64,000 bases of DNA from Jiella pacifica. Lineage in GTDB: Bacteria > Pseudomonadota > Alphaproteobacteria > Rhizobiales > Rhizobiaceae. Under the pieces are notes generated by a model. The model was not told the DNA's origin, searched no databases, and saw nothing but the letters and a program-made list of their open reading frames with translations. The number at the start of each line of letters is the position of its first letter. Positions within the stretch are counted from its first letter, which is position 1. Positions 10,272-19,614 of this stretch are shown here, in pieces. Made by a program: the position numbers and the translations under genes. The stretch is taken from assembly GCF_010500815.1 (NCBI RefSeq), contig NZ_JAAAMG010000020.1, forward strand, positions 1 to 64,000, written 5' to 3'.

Positions 10272-11593
10272 CAGAAGACGAGATCGCGGTTGACCATGAC
10301 CGAAATCGCCGTGCCCTGGTCGATGTAGATCACCGGACCGAGCGACAGATAGTCCGCCATGACGCTCTGCGTGGCTTTTTCCAGATCGCCGGTGAGATCG
10401 TCGGCCGCATCGCTCACCGTCCCGCTGGATCCTTCGCTGGACCCGTCTTTGACGATGAATTGCGGGCCGAGGGTGATGAGGGAGATCAACGCGGCCGCGC
10501 CGAAGCGTTCACGAAAGCGCGTATCGACGTGGCCGGACTGACCCGACATGCCCAGCCGGTCGGCGCCATAGCCGCCAAGCTCGACACTGACACCCTTCGG
10601 CGTCACTGCCCGATTCCATGCGATTTGCGCCCGGTTCTGCGCAATCGACACGTCGGAATTGTAGGTGCCGATCAGACGGGAGCCGCGTGGCAAAAGGACG
10701 TTGTCGCCGTCATAGGAATAGACGTCGTGCGAGACGACGGCGCGGATGATGCCGGGCAACTCCGTCGAAACCGCCGTTTCTAGGACGGCAGCAAGCGACG
10801 TGCCCTGCACGATCGTCCGCGCCGGATTGGCGATTGTCGTGGCGCGCACCGTGTCGTAGCTCTGCGTCGAGGCGGATCGCATGAACTCTTCATTGCTCGA
10901 AAGCTCGCGATCGCCTCCTTTCACCGAGGAAGAGCCAGCGGTCTTCGCGCCGCCGTCCAGCACGAGCGCATCCGACTGGACCTGCTCATGCGCGATCGCT
11001 TCGCGCCGCGCGCGTTCTTCCTCGAGCCGCGCCCGAGCGGCCGCCTGCTCCTCGCTCAGCTTGTCGGCGGCCGCCGCTTCGCGCGCGGCCCGCAAGCGGC
11101 GCTCATACTCGGCTTCTTGCGCTTTTCGCTCCCGTTCGAACTGGTCACGGAGAGCTCGTGCCTGTTCATCCAGCAGGGAGCGGATCTTGTCGACCTGATT
11201 GCCGCTTTGCGAGCGCATCTCTTCGAGCTGCCGTTCCAGGGCGGCAATCTTCGACCGATACTCGCTGTCATCGGCTGCCGGACGCGCCGGCTCCGGGCGC
11301 ATCGGTGGATCGACATCAACCGGCGTATCCACGTCATCGGGCACCGTGATCTCCGTCGAGATACCGCTGTCCGTGCGCGACGTTTCCTGCATCGTCTCGC
11401 TGGTCGAGGTGCGTCCGCCCAAGAGCGAGCGCACCTGATCCGGAGCCAGGACGAGGGCGGCGATGGCGAGGAAGGCGACGCCCATGATCGCGCCGATGAC
11501 GATCCGCGAGCCTTTCCCCTTCGGCTTGGTTTCAAACGCCCGGCGGCGCTCAGCGGCGAGGCGTTCGCGATCGACGGTGTTGTCATCGGCCAT
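10271..11593 (-). CDS. virB10: VirB10 core-complex protein
   Basis: A 440-residue protein spanning both membranes. It has a cytoplasmic N-terminus, one inner-membrane helix at about residues 31-50, a proline-rich then coiled-coil periplasmic region (about 95-210, with runs of Glu, Arg and Ala), and a C-terminal TrbI/VirB10 barrel with the signature VLLPRGSRLIGTYNSDV. The start is set at the ATG at 11593, which overlaps the virB9 stop (ATGA); the longer frame upstream has no similarity. It forms the outer-membrane core with VirB9 and a VirB7-type lipoprotein. Confidence 0.94.
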   Translation of the reverse strand: MADDNTVDRERLAAERRRAFETKPKGKGSRIVIGAIMGVAFLAIAALVLAPDQVRSLLGGRTSTSETMQETSRTDSGISTEITVPDDVDTPVDVDPPMRPEPARPAADDSEYRSKIAALERQLEEMRSQSGNQVDKIRSLLDEQARALRDQFERERKAQEAEYERRLRAAREAAAADKLSEEQAAARARLEEERARREAIAHEQVQSDALVLDGGAKTAGSSSVKGGDRELSSNEEFMRSASTQSYDTVRATTIANPARTIVQGTSLAAVLETAVSTELPGIIRAVVSHDVYSYDGDNVLLPRGSRLIGTYNSDVSIAQNRAQIAWNRAVTPKGVSVELGGYGADRLGMSGQSGHVDTRFRERFGAAALISLITLGPQFIVKDGSSEGSSGTVSDAADDLTGDLEKATQSVMADYLSLGPVIYIDQGTAISVMVNRDLVF

Positions 11594-12360
11594 CAGCGGT
11601 CTTTCCCGCGCAAGAAGCCGGACCGCGACGCGCCGCCACTGTGGCGGGCAACAGAGCCGTGGGCGATGGGAATAATCTTGTCGCCGAGGCGCAGCGTCCA
11701 ACGCTTCGAGGTGCGCGAGACGACGAACCCGTCACGGGTTTGAGTGACGTTGACGATGGCTTCCTGGCCGCCGGCATTGGCCGCAAACACCGCCGGACGC
11801 GGGCTGTCCGGCGCGAAGCGGAAATAGGTGCTGCGGCCGTCGTCGTAGACCTGCACCGGCACGATGCTGCGGGCCGTGCCCGAGTAATAGTAGTCGAAGT
11901 CCTTTGGCCGCGCCGCGCGCTCTTGTTGCGACCGCCGCCGCGCGGCCTCCTCGTCGGGATAGGTGAAGTCGATCCGATAGCTGAGGTTCGGATCTCCGAC
12001 CCGGCCGCGCTTGGCGCGCAGCTCGAACGTGTAGACACGCCGATCCGTGTAGACCGTCATGTTGGTATAGGCGTTCTCAATGAGCGGCTTCACCGACAAG
12101 ACGTCGCCGCGCGAGAGCCGCACGATCTGCCAGGACGCGCTATCGCCGACCTGCACCGATTCCACGTTCTCGCCGGCGCCAAATTGCAGCGAGGTGATGA
12201 ATTTCATGTACACGTCGAGCCGGTACACCTGATGTTCGTTGTAGGTGTAATGGCGAATGCGCGGATCGGCCGCGTAGGGCCGGGGTTTGACTTCCGCTTG
12301 CGCCGCCGCCACCGAAGCGCCGAGCGCCAGCGCACCGAGAGTCATCTGACGAAGTTTCAT
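11593..12360 (-). CDS. virB9: VirB9 core-complex protein
   Basis: A 255-residue periplasmic and outer-membrane protein with a clear signal peptide (residues 1-22, cleavage after AQA). The VirB9/CagX pattern is seen in the N-terminal domain (DPRIRHYTYNEHQVYRLD) and in the C-terminal domain (YYYSG, VQVYDDGRSTYFRF). It joins VirB7 and VirB10 in the outer-membrane ring. It lies 2 bp after virB8 and overlaps virB10 by one base. Confidence 0.93.
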   Translation of the reverse strand: MKLRQMTLGALALGASVAAAQAEVKPRPYAADPRIRHYTYNEHQVYRLDVYMKFITSLQFGAGENVESVQVGDSASWQIVRLSRGDVLSVKPLIENAYTNMTVYTDRRVYTFELRAKRGRVGDPNLSYRIDFTYPDEEAARRRSQQERAARPKDFDYYYSGTARSIVPVQVYDDGRSTYFRFAPDSPRPAVFAANAGGQEAIVNVTQTRDGFVVSRTSKRWTLRLGDKIIPIAHGSVARHSGGASRSGFLRGKDR

Positions 12361-12362
12361 GG

Positions 12363-13043
12363 TCAGTTCTCCCGAGCGCGAAGGGTTTCGGCATCGACCC
12401 GGTAGTTCGTCACCGTGAAGCCGAGCGGATTGCGCCAGACCTGTTCGAGATTGCGTTCGACGCGCGGGCGAAATTCAAAGCCCACCGTGGCGACGAAATT
12501 GCGCTCAATCGGGTTGTCGCCGGGGCGTTCCAGACGGCGCGTGAAGCGCACCTGTGCGGTCTTGTCGCCCAGCATCGAGATCGAGCTGACCTTGACGGTA
12601 ATCAGCGTGTCCGTGCCGTAGATATCGGGCGGGTAGTTGTCGGCCGAGGAGTTCCAGAGCGCGCGGATCGACGCGCTGGCTTGCCCGACCGACGTGTTGG
12701 CGACCATGGGAATGCGCTCGGCGTTGTCCGCCACATCGTAGGTCTCGCGATCGGTCACATAGCGGACGATTTCGGCTTCTTGGACGGCCTCTTGATCCGA
12801 CAGCGAGCCCGGCCGCGTCGAGACGATCTGTTCGCTTTCGCCGGTGGACCTGTCCACCATCACCACATAGGGCCGGATTTCCTTCATCGGCAGGGCGAGG
12901 CAGAGGGCCACCACCGAGGTCATTGCTACAGTGATGCTACCCGCTGCGACGAAGCCGAGGACGTTCCGCTGACGGCGAAGGCCGAAAAACACTTCGTCCG
13001 CAAACCCAGCCGCGATTTCGTTGCTGGTTCTATTTTTTGCCAT
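12363..13043 (-). CDS. virB8: VirB8 inner-membrane assembly protein
   Basis: A 226-residue bitopic protein: a short cytoplasmic N-terminus, a membrane helix at about 29-51, then a periplasmic NTF2-like domain (VVMVDRSTGESEQI, then RFTRRLERPGDNPIERNF). VirB8 bridges the inner-membrane complex and the core and nucleates assembly. The ATG at 13043 has a good ribosome-binding site (gagaagga). The 96 bp upstream, where virB7 normally sits, contain no lipoprotein. Confidence 0.92.
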   Translation of the reverse strand: MAKNRTSNEIAAGFADEVFFGLRRQRNVLGFVAAGSITVAMTSVVALCLALPMKEIRPYVVMVDRSTGESEQIVSTRPGSLSDQEAVQEAEIVRYVTDRETYDVADNAERIPMVANTSVGQASASIRALWNSSADNYPPDIYGTDTLITVKVSSISMLGDKTAQVRFTRRLERPGDNPIERNFVATVGFEFRPRVERNLEQVWRNPLGFTVTNYRVDAETLRAREN

Positions 13044-13139
13044 CAGACAAATTCCTTCTCCTGCGCCGAGCGGGGCGCAATCAAACTCCTGCTGTTCAGG
13101 GGATTGGTTCTCTACCCGGACGGCAGGAGACGGCGGCGA

Positions 13140-14330
13140 TTAGCCGGTGCCTCCCGTCTTGTGCTCCTGCGCCGAGCGCATGGCATTGTGGATCGCCGCT
13201 CTTTGATTGCCGTTGGCGCCAGCGCGAGTTGTCCGGTTCTCGCGGGCCTGCTGGAGCATCGCTGCACGCCCCGCTTCGGCGCGCTCCCCCATCGAGGTGC
13301 GCTGGCCTCGTTCCATATTCCGCACGCCGATGCGTTCGCGGTTCTCGCGCATCGACGCGGAGGTTTGCTTTGCGTCCTGCAGCGCGGCGCTGACGCGCGA
13401 TCCTGCCCCGCCTCCGCTGCTGCGGGCCGCACCGATGGCCGAGGCCGCCTGCATGACGCGCGGTGTTGCCATCTGCGTGGCGCTTTTCACGCCGCCGCCG
13501 GCGACCCCCGTCCCTTGGCGGGCAATCCCCACGCCGTTCGCCGTCGCCACGAACGTGCCGGCGAGGCCGTTCACCAGCGTCGGCACCTGGATCATCAGGA
13601 AAATTGCTGCGGCGCCGACGATCAGGAATCCAGCTGCCTCTGACAGTTCCACCGCGTCGGCGGCCTCGGCGATCATCCCTTGCCCGATCCCGACGATGGC
13701 ACCCATGACCCCTGCCATGACGAGCGGGATCAACGCGAAGCCGAGAGTGAAGCGAACCCAGCTCTCGAAGAGATTGCCGCTTGCCTTGAACATCAGAGTC
13801 GGGATGAAGATTGGCGCCAACGAGACGGCCATCGCAAGGCCGACCTTGGCGATGCTGCTCACGATGATCGCAACGCATGCCATCAGCGCGCCGACGACCC
13901 ATACCAAAACAGCGGTCAGGCTGATCGAGAAGTAGCCGCTTTCGTCGTTTGCCCTTTCTGAAAAATCGAACAAGCCAGTAATCATCTCATCGAGAGCCGT
14001 ATTCAGATCCGATGGCCCGGACGCGTCCAATAGCGCCGCTCCAAGATCGCCTGGCGTGTTGGTGATGATGTCGTAGATCGGCTGAAACTGCGCCCAGCTA
14101 GTCGCTATCATTGTTATGACGATGTACCGAACCATCCATCGGCTGTAATCCGTCACACGGACCGGCACCCATTGGACGAGCGTATTCAGCGCAATGAATG
14201 CAAGGCCGACGACACCCATCATCTGAAGAAGGGTCGAAACTGAACTGCTGAAATTTCCAAAGACAGTTTCGGCATAACCGGCAATAGCAGCGTCAACCTC
14301 ATTCAAGGTATCAGAGATGAATGTTGCCAT
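13140..14330 (-). CDS. virB6: VirB6 polytopic channel protein
   Basis: A 396-residue polytopic inner-membrane protein with several hydrophobic segments (about residues 28-52, 66-84, 125-150, 150-180, 190-215, 225-245). The middle section GFALIPLVMAGVMGAIVG is typical of VirB6/TrbL. The C-terminal 130 residues are cytoplasmic, polar and rich in Gly, Arg and Ala. VirB6 helps pass the substrate through the inner membrane. It follows the 148-residue periplasmic protein in the same operon. Confidence 0.9.
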   Translation of the reverse strand: MATFISDTLNEVDAAIAGYAETVFGNFSSSVSTLLQMMGVVGLAFIALNTLVQWVPVRVTDYSRWMVRYIVITMIATSWAQFQPIYDIITNTPGDLGAALLDASGPSDLNTALDEMITGLFDFSERANDESGYFSISLTAVLVWVVGALMACVAIIVSSIAKVGLAMAVSLAPIFIPTLMFKASGNLFESWVRFTLGFALIPLVMAGVMGAIVGIGQGMIAEAADAVELSEAAGFLIVGAAAIFLMIQVPTLVNGLAGTFVATANGVGIARQGTGVAGGGVKSATQMATPRVMQAASAIGAARSSGGGAGSRVSAALQDAKQTSASMRENRERIGVRNMERGQRTSMGERAEAGRAAMLQQARENRTTRAGANGNQRAAIHNAMRSAQEHKTGGTG

Positions 14331-14361
14331 CGGCCCTATACTCTATTGCGTAGTGGCCGTG

Positions 14362-14808
14362 TTAACGTGACCAGCTTTTCTCGACCGCGCCAACGTCCCG
14401 ACAATAATCGATCGCCGCCTTGTACCCGTCATCCTCCTCTTTGAGTTTATTAAGGAATGGCTTTGCTTCTGCCCTCGACATGTCCCACATCTTGTCCGGG
14501 ACCATCGCAGCAATGGCGTCCCAATCACGACGACCGCGACGGCAACCGATCTCGTAGGCCTTGCCTTCGGCGAACGCCTTGCATTGGGCGCGTGCGTCCG
14601 CCGCATCCCACCGAAGCCTGTATTCTTCGAGGATTCCTCGCAGGGTGTAGTTGGGCGCGCGGGCATTCAATTCGCTTTTATCGACGCTGGACTCATAGCG
14701 GCATCCAAAGCCGCGCTTTTCATCCGCCGAGGCGGAACCGGCGAGGACAGTCGTCGATGCAGCCACGGTGAGAATGAGGGCTAGGATCTTCAATGGCTTA
14801 CTCCTCAC
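14362..14808 (-). CDS. Periplasmic protein of unknown function in the virB operon
   Basis: A 148-residue protein with an N-terminal signal peptide (about 1-28, ending AGSASA). The mature part is charged, contains four Cys (RGFGCRYES, RAQCKAF, EIGCRRG, IDYCRDV) that could form two disulfides, and has no family I recognise. It starts with GTG at 14808 and overlaps the virB5 stop by 11 bases. In several VirB-type conjugation operons an entry-exclusion gene sits exactly here between virB5 and virB6, so an exclusion or pilus-accessory role is possible. That rests on position only. Confidence 0.75.
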   Translation of the reverse strand: MRSKPLKILALILTVAASTTVLAGSASADEKRGFGCRYESSVDKSELNARAPNYTLRGILEEYRLRWDAADARAQCKAFAEGKAYEIGCRRGRRDWDAIAAMVPDKMWDMSRAEAKPFLNKLKEEDDGYKAAIDYCRDVGAVEKSWSR

Positions 14809-15520
14809 TGCTTCCAGCTCCTGTCATGAATTTGCGCTGCGCGGCGCGGTCACGAGCTGACGAAATCGCGTCGGTGCCGACCGTGTTTGCTATCGCGGCC
14901 TGAACGCGCAGGTTTTCGTTGAGGAGAACCGCGACTTCGGCCAGCATCCGCGTGTTGTAGTCGACCGAGGCTTTGAGATCGGCGTTGCTGTCGATGTCCT
15001 CGATCATGCCGTTCACCCGATCCATCGACGCATTGGCGCGCTGGTAGGTATCTTCGGCCGTTGCCACGGCCGCCATGCCGGACCCGGCCTGCGTCGCCAA
15101 CGCCCGGTCCTGCGTGCGTTCGGAGCCGAGAAATTGCGTCAGATCGGCGAGGCCGAACGTGTCTTTCAGTTCCGAGATCCGGTCGCTGATGACAGAGGTG
15201 TTGCCGGAGAGGCCGCCGCCCGAAATGGCACTGTCGATGATCGAGCTCAGGCTATCGGCCGCCTCTCGTGCGCTCTGATCGGTCGCCGAGTTGAGGATGC
15301 CGCCGATCCCCTTGTCGCCAGTCATGCTTTCGAGCTGATCCTGCAGGTTCGTCAGTTGCTCGAGCTGGTTCTCGTAATCCTTCTGCATCTGTTCGAGCTG
15401 CTTGATGAACTGCGCGATGGCCGCACCGTCGATAACGGGCACGCCCTCGGCATGGGCCGGGATGCTTCCCAGCGAGACGACGACGATCGAGGCCGCCAGG
15501 GTTCGGATCATCCGTTTCAT
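14798..15520 (-). CDS. virB5: VirB5 minor pilin / P-type conjugal transfer protein
   Basis: A 240-residue protein with a signal peptide (about 1-26, ending PAHA) and an alpha-helical coiled region (IKQLEQMQKDYENQLEQL, then LQDQLESMTGDKG) typical of VirB5/TrbJ. It would sit at the tip or base of the conjugative pilus. The ATG at 15520 overlaps the stop of the small lipoprotein gene. In the raw sequence the virB4 frame runs straight through into this gene without a stop; I treat that as the result of a frameshift in virB4 and keep virB5 as a separate gene because of its own signal peptide and start. Confidence 0.87.
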   Translation of the reverse strand: MKRMIRTLAASIVVVSLGSIPAHAEGVPVIDGAAIAQFIKQLEQMQKDYENQLEQLTNLQDQLESMTGDKGIGGILNSATDQSAREAADSLSSIIDSAISGGGLSGNTSVISDRISELKDTFGLADLTQFLGSERTQDRALATQAGSGMAAVATAEDTYQRANASMDRVNGMIEDIDSNADLKASVDYNTRMLAEVAVLLNENLRVQAAIANTVGTDAISSARDRAAQRKFMTGAGSSEE

Positions 15521-15657
15521 TGGACTACGACACTCCCTTGGTTGATCGGAGCCCATTCGCAGGTCTTCGCCTGGCAGGGCCACTTTTCGGCGGTGTAGCT
15601 TGCGCACCCGGCCGTCGAGGCGGCCAGCAAAAGGACGGGGAGGATCTTGATGTTCAT
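15517..15657 (-). CDS. Small lipoprotein, VirB7-like candidate
   Basis: A 46-residue reading frame with start ATG at 15657 and TGA overlapping the virB5 ATG. The sequence MNIKILPVLLLAASTAGC is a lipoprotein signal with the acceptor Cys at residue 18. The 28-residue mature peptide contains two more Cys (WPCQ, KTCEW). It is placed 2 bp after the restored virB4 stop. Size and lipobox match VirB7, which tethers VirB9 to the outer membrane, and no other virB7 is present in the operon. Canonical virB7 lies between virB6 and virB8, so the position is unusual. An exclusion lipoprotein is the alternative. Confidence 0.7.
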   Translation of the reverse strand: MNIKILPVLLLAASTAGCASYTAEKWPCQAKTCEWAPINQGSVVVQ

Positions 15658-15659
15658 GG

Positions 15660-18022
15660 TCAAAGCTCCTTCCAGAAGCCGGGATTTTCTCGCCAGTCGG
15701 GGGCGAGTTTTCGCCGCCGGGACCGGACACTAGAGCTGTCAGAAGCGGGCCGAGCGCTCCAAGGTCCATGTCGACGAAGACACTTCTGTCACCGGAGCGG
15801 ATCGAGGCGTATCGGTTGCCTGACCCTGACGACATGAGAAACTCCGTCTCGCCATCGCTCAGGCCGAGCGGCGCAAGCTCGGTCTGCGTGTTGCGCGAGT
15901 TCGGAAACAGGATCGTCGTGGCGATGCTTTCGAGGATCGAGTTGCCGGCACGACTGTCCGCGATGTGCGAGACGCGCTGCGTCAGCATGACGACCGCGAC
16001 GTTCTTCTTTCGCATCGTCAGCATCCAGTCTTTCAACCGGCTCTGGAAATACGGGTCATCGAGGAGCTTCCACGCCTCGTCGAGCACCACCAGCGTCGGC
16101 CGTCCGTCCTCGATCGTACGTTCGATCCGGCGGAACACGTAGCTCAGCCAGGCCGTGCGCACGGCCGGGACGTCGAGCAATTCCGTCAGATCGAAGCCGG
16201 TCACGTCATTGGCGAAGTGCAACGGATCTTCGGCGGTCCCGCCGAACAGCCAATCGTATCGACCGCCCTCATCCCATTGCGCCAGGCGCGTATAGAGGTC
16301 GCCGTCATCATCGACGCCGCGAAGCTGCGATCGGAAGTGGCTGATCGTCTGCAACACAGGATCGGCATCGGCGTTGCTCGCCGTCATTTGCGCCAAGGCT
16401 TCCCCCTGCATCGGGGAAAGCTTGTCGCCGTCCTGCGAAAGCAGCGCGCCAAGCCAGTCCGTCAGCCATGCCGTTCCGCGGGCGTCACCTTCCGCCCGGA
16501 ACGGGTTGAAGCCGGTTTGCTCGCCCATGCGCACCGCCGAGTAGCTGCCGCCGAGCGCGCGAAGCGCCATTTCAAGGCCGCGATCCTTGTCGAAGGCGAT
16601 GATGCGGGGGCGCGGTTCGATGCGTTGCGCTTGCGCCATCAGGAATGCGATCGCCGCGGTCTTGCCCGAGCCCGTGCGGCCGACGATCAGCGAATGGCCG
16701 ACGGTGCGCTCACCTGGCTTGCCCGCCAGATGGAAGCTGAACCGATAAGGCTCATGGCCGAGCGTGCGGAACGTCGTGATCGGCGCGCCCCAGGGCACAA
16801 GGCCCGGCTCGAGCCCTTCGCCGTTCGCGTGGAGCGCAGCGAAGTCCGCGAAGTTGGCCGAGGAGATCATTGCCGCGCGGGCGCGGTAGCTGTGATTGCC
16901 CGGATGCTGCGCGAAGTACGCGCTACGCGCGCCGATGTCCTCACGCACCATGACGCCGCCGGTGCGTTGTCCGGCGCTGCGAACGCGCGACGCGACCTCA
17001 TCAAGCTCAGCCTCCGAACGGGCGAAGACAGTGATGGAGGCTTGGTGCAGGCCGAAGCTGATCCGGCCAGAGGCCAGATCATCGGCCGCATCGACAAGCT
17101 GGATTTCCAGCGAGCGTGCCGCGTCGTCGGCGGCCCGCATCTGCCGTGCCGTCCGCTGGACGCGCGCCAGCGCCTCGAATTGCTCGATCGGAGTGAAGGA
17201 GTGCGTGACGACCGTATCGTGCGGCAGGTCGAGACCGTCGAAGACGCCCGCCTGCGTTTCGGTCGGATATTTCTTGTAGGTGAAGATCGCGCCGAAGCGC
17301 GTCTCCTCCGCGTCGTTGCCGAAGACGATGAATGTGTCGTCTCTAAAATCAACTCGCGATGAGGCCATCAGATCGGCCAGCGGCCGAAATTCCGCCCCCG
17401 GCGAAAGCGGCCGATAAATACCCGACACGCATGCCTGCAGCATCCCGAGCCATTCACCGTTCGAGACAGAAAGGCGGTAAGGCGAGGCCGCAGAGAGCGC
17501 GCCCATCATATGCCCGACCACCTCGTTGAGCCGGGCGATGCGCCGCTCGCGCATTGCCATGAGATCGCGCTTGCCGCCGCCGGTGATCCGGGCCCACAGA
17601 CTGGTCAGCGTCATGGGGCGCACGATCACCGTGACCATGATCCGGCGCGTGCGCAGACCCATCACGCGAATGTCGGCTTGCCACGCCCGATCCACCGCCG
17701 CGGCGAAGCCTTGGCCTTCGACCGGCGGCATGGCGACGCTTGCCGGGTTGGAGACCCGATGTACGTAGAAGGCGACATCGGATCCGGACTGGGCGACGCC
17801 GCCGCCCATCGCGTCGGCCAGGTCGCCGACCGCCGCCTGTTCGGCGGTGAGCGCCTCGATGCCTTCGACCATGAAAGAGGCCATCACGTCACCGTCGCGC
17901 AGCATCAGCACGTCGTCGCCGACCGGGACGAGGTAGGGGAGATGCTTCGCGAGCATGTGTTCGCCCGCAAAGCCCCGCGGCTCGACGGCCTTGCGCCCAT
18001 GACCTCTTTCGACGTCAAGCAC
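15660..18022 (-). CDS. virB4: VirB4 ATPase, with an apparent 1-base deletion near its 3' end
   Basis: The large ATPase of the T4SS, about 787 residues once restored. Walker A is VGRTGSGKTAAIA (about 444-456) and Walker B is TLVVLDEAWKLL (about 640-651), followed by MLTQRVSHIADS. The GTG start at 18022 overlaps the virB3 end. As given, the frame does not stop but runs on into virB5, a 1074-residue fusion. One extra base in the A-run (T-run on the plus strand at 15708-15711) restores an end reading KLAPDWRENPGFWKEL and a TGA at 15660-15662, two bases before the lipoprotein ATG. I therefore annotate an individual virB4 with a probable frameshift. Confidence 0.88.
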
Positions 18023-18290
18023 GGTAGATGATCCCCTTTCCCCTGAACCAGCTCTGGGGAAGCGGTGTGCGGATCATCGTGATGAACACCACGTCCGCGA
18101 TCCGCGGATCGTAGTTCGCCAGGAGGCGGAGGCCGACGTAGCTCATGACGCCGGCCACTGCGAAGTAGATGAACGAGAGCGTGGCGATGAAGCCGCCGAA
18201 CGTGATGCCGAAGAGGATGACGACGTAGCTCATTGGCAGGCCCGCGATGCTCACGGGCCTGGTCAATGCCTGGAAGCAGGGCCGGCTCAC
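18015..18290 (-). CDS. virB3: VirB3 membrane protein
   Basis: A 91-residue protein with two adjacent hydrophobic segments (about 20-65) and the start LTRPVSIAGLPMSYVV, typical of VirB3. It is an inner-membrane partner of VirB4 needed for pilus assembly and is encoded immediately upstream of virB4, with an 8-bp overlap. The start overlaps the virB2 stop by 4 bases. Confidence 0.9.
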   Translation of the reverse strand: MSRPCFQALTRPVSIAGLPMSYVVILFGITFGGFIATLSFIYFAVAGVMSYVGLRLLANYDPRIADVVFITMIRTPLPQSWFRGKGIIYRA

Positions 18291-18577
18291 GAGTACCCGG
18301 AGAGCAGCGTGGCCGCGCCGAAAAGGATCGAGAGGCCGATAAGCACCGATCCGGCGAACATCCAGTTCATCCGGCCGGTCGCGAAGGCGAGGCCGACGCC
18401 AGCCAAGGCGACGAGGCCAATGGCGCGTCCGAGCGTCCCCGTCAGGGCATCACCGATCGTCGTGAAGAAGTTCGTGACCGGCGAGAGGTCCTGCGCCATC
18501 GCAGCCCCGGTGCTCACCACGGTCAGCGTCGCCGCCGTGGCCGCAATGCGGCCAACTGTGTTCAGTTGAAGTCCCAT
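18287..18577 (-). CDS. virB2: VirB2 major pilin precursor
   Basis: A 96-residue prepilin with a long signal peptide (cleavage predicted after GAAMA near residue 28) and two hydrophobic helices (about 50-67 and 74-92) separated by a short loop (GRMNW). This is the VirB2/TrbC pattern of a pilin that is inserted in the inner membrane and extracted to form the conjugative pilus. Start and stop overlap virB1 and virB3. Confidence 0.9.
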   Translation of the reverse strand: MGLQLNTVGRIAATAATLTVVSTGAAMAQDLSPVTNFFTTIGDALTGTLGRAIGLVALAGVGLAFATGRMNWMFAGSVLIGLSILFGAATLLSGYS

Positions 18578-19248
18578 ACGCCGTTCCTTTGCATTTCGGG
18601 ATTGGTGGAGACCCCACGCGCCGCGCTCGCCGCTTCGGGGGCAGGGCGTGTGAGTGCTGCACCCGCCGGCGCTCGGTCGACGGCGGCAGTGATGGTGGCG
18701 ACGTAGGCGAGCGTTTCGCGGAACGGTGGCACGCCACCATATTCTTCCACGCGATGCGGGCCGGCGTTGTAGGCAGCCAGAGCCAGCCGCACGTCGCCGA
18801 AGCGGGCGAGCTGCGCGGTGAAGTACCGCGCGGCCCCATCCAGATTCTCAGAAGGGTTGAAGGGGTCGGAAACCCCGAGCAGGCGAGCTGTGTCCGGCAT
18901 CAGTTGCCCGAGCCCTTGAGCGCCCTTCGACGAAACGGCGCGGGGGTCGAACCGGCTTTCCTGATCGATCAGCGCTACGAAAAGATCGGCGAACTCAGTC
19001 GCAGCGAGACCGGCGGCGCGTGGCCCAGGTCCGCCTGCATGTCGCAGACCGACCGCGTACGCCGTGTCGCGGTACTGCTTGGAAGCCGTGCTGGCTGACA
19101 GGCGGTGAGCGGGGGCAGACCGTGCTGCCTCCCGCGTGGAGTCCTCGGAGACTGAAACGGAGCCGTCGTGTTCGAATTCTACAACCAAAGCAACACTAGG
19201 TTGTAGTCTCGCGCAAAGAAGGAGAGGCAAGAGCAGCAGAGGTCGCAT
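18562..19248 (-). CDS. virB1: VirB1 lytic transglycosylase
   Basis: A 228-residue protein with a signal peptide (about 1-20) and an SLT domain in the C-terminal two thirds. The catalytic glutamate is E97 in [10 protein letters not shown], followed by [20 protein letters not shown] and [18 protein letters not shown]. It opens local gaps in peptidoglycan for assembly of the conjugation apparatus and is the first gene of the virB operon. The start codon at 19248 follows a region with no clear gene, where the operon promoter should lie. Confidence 0.92.
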   Translation of the reverse strand: MRPLLLLPLLLCARLQPSVALVVEFEHDGSVSVSEDSTREAARSAPAHRLSASTASKQYRDTAYAVGLRHAGGPGPRAAGLAATEFADLFVALIDQESRFDPRAVSSKGAQGLGQLMPDTARLLGVSDPFNPSENLDGAARYFTAQLARFGDVRLALAAYNAGPHRVEEYGGVPPFRETLAYVATITAAVDRAPAGAALTRPAPEAASAARGVSTNPEMQRNGVWDFN

Positions 19249-19614
19249 GGTCAGCTATGAAATGGATTTTGCAGACACACCGGACGACGAGCACCAGTGT
19301 GACGACGGGGCGTATGGCCACGCAAAAATATCGAATCAGGCGGCGGCAAAGGCTGCAGCGATGACTGTGAAGGCGAAGATTGGACCAGCCGCCGAGCTAT
19401 ACCCATCGCGACTGTACCCAGACAGCCCAATGCGAATGAATGGCAACGGTGCACGCCCCTGCGAAGGCTATCAGGGGCGGCGGCGGCAGGTGAATTTGTG
19501 GAGGTGATGACTCCAGACGCGGCTTTGGCGGTCGTAACGACGGAGCGGCGTCTTATTGGAGCCCTGTAGGCTTTGATCGAAATCACGTTGTTTGAGCCCG
19601 GTTGCTCCCCGGAC
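19249..19614. other. 366-bp stretch upstream of virB1 with no confident gene
   Basis: Frames on both strands are open but of unusual composition and I cannot match them to a family. A 36-codon minus-strand frame with TTG start ends in a hydrophobic segment (FAFTVIAAAFAAA) that could be a tiny membrane peptide, but it lacks a clear start. The region should carry the virB operon promoter. Confidence 0.4.

Noticed and set aside
14798-18022. A genuine 1074-residue VirB4-VirB5 fusion protein
   Set aside because: The linker between the two parts is the out-of-frame reading of a lipoprotein gene, and virB5 has its own signal peptide and start; a one-base deletion explains the open frame better.
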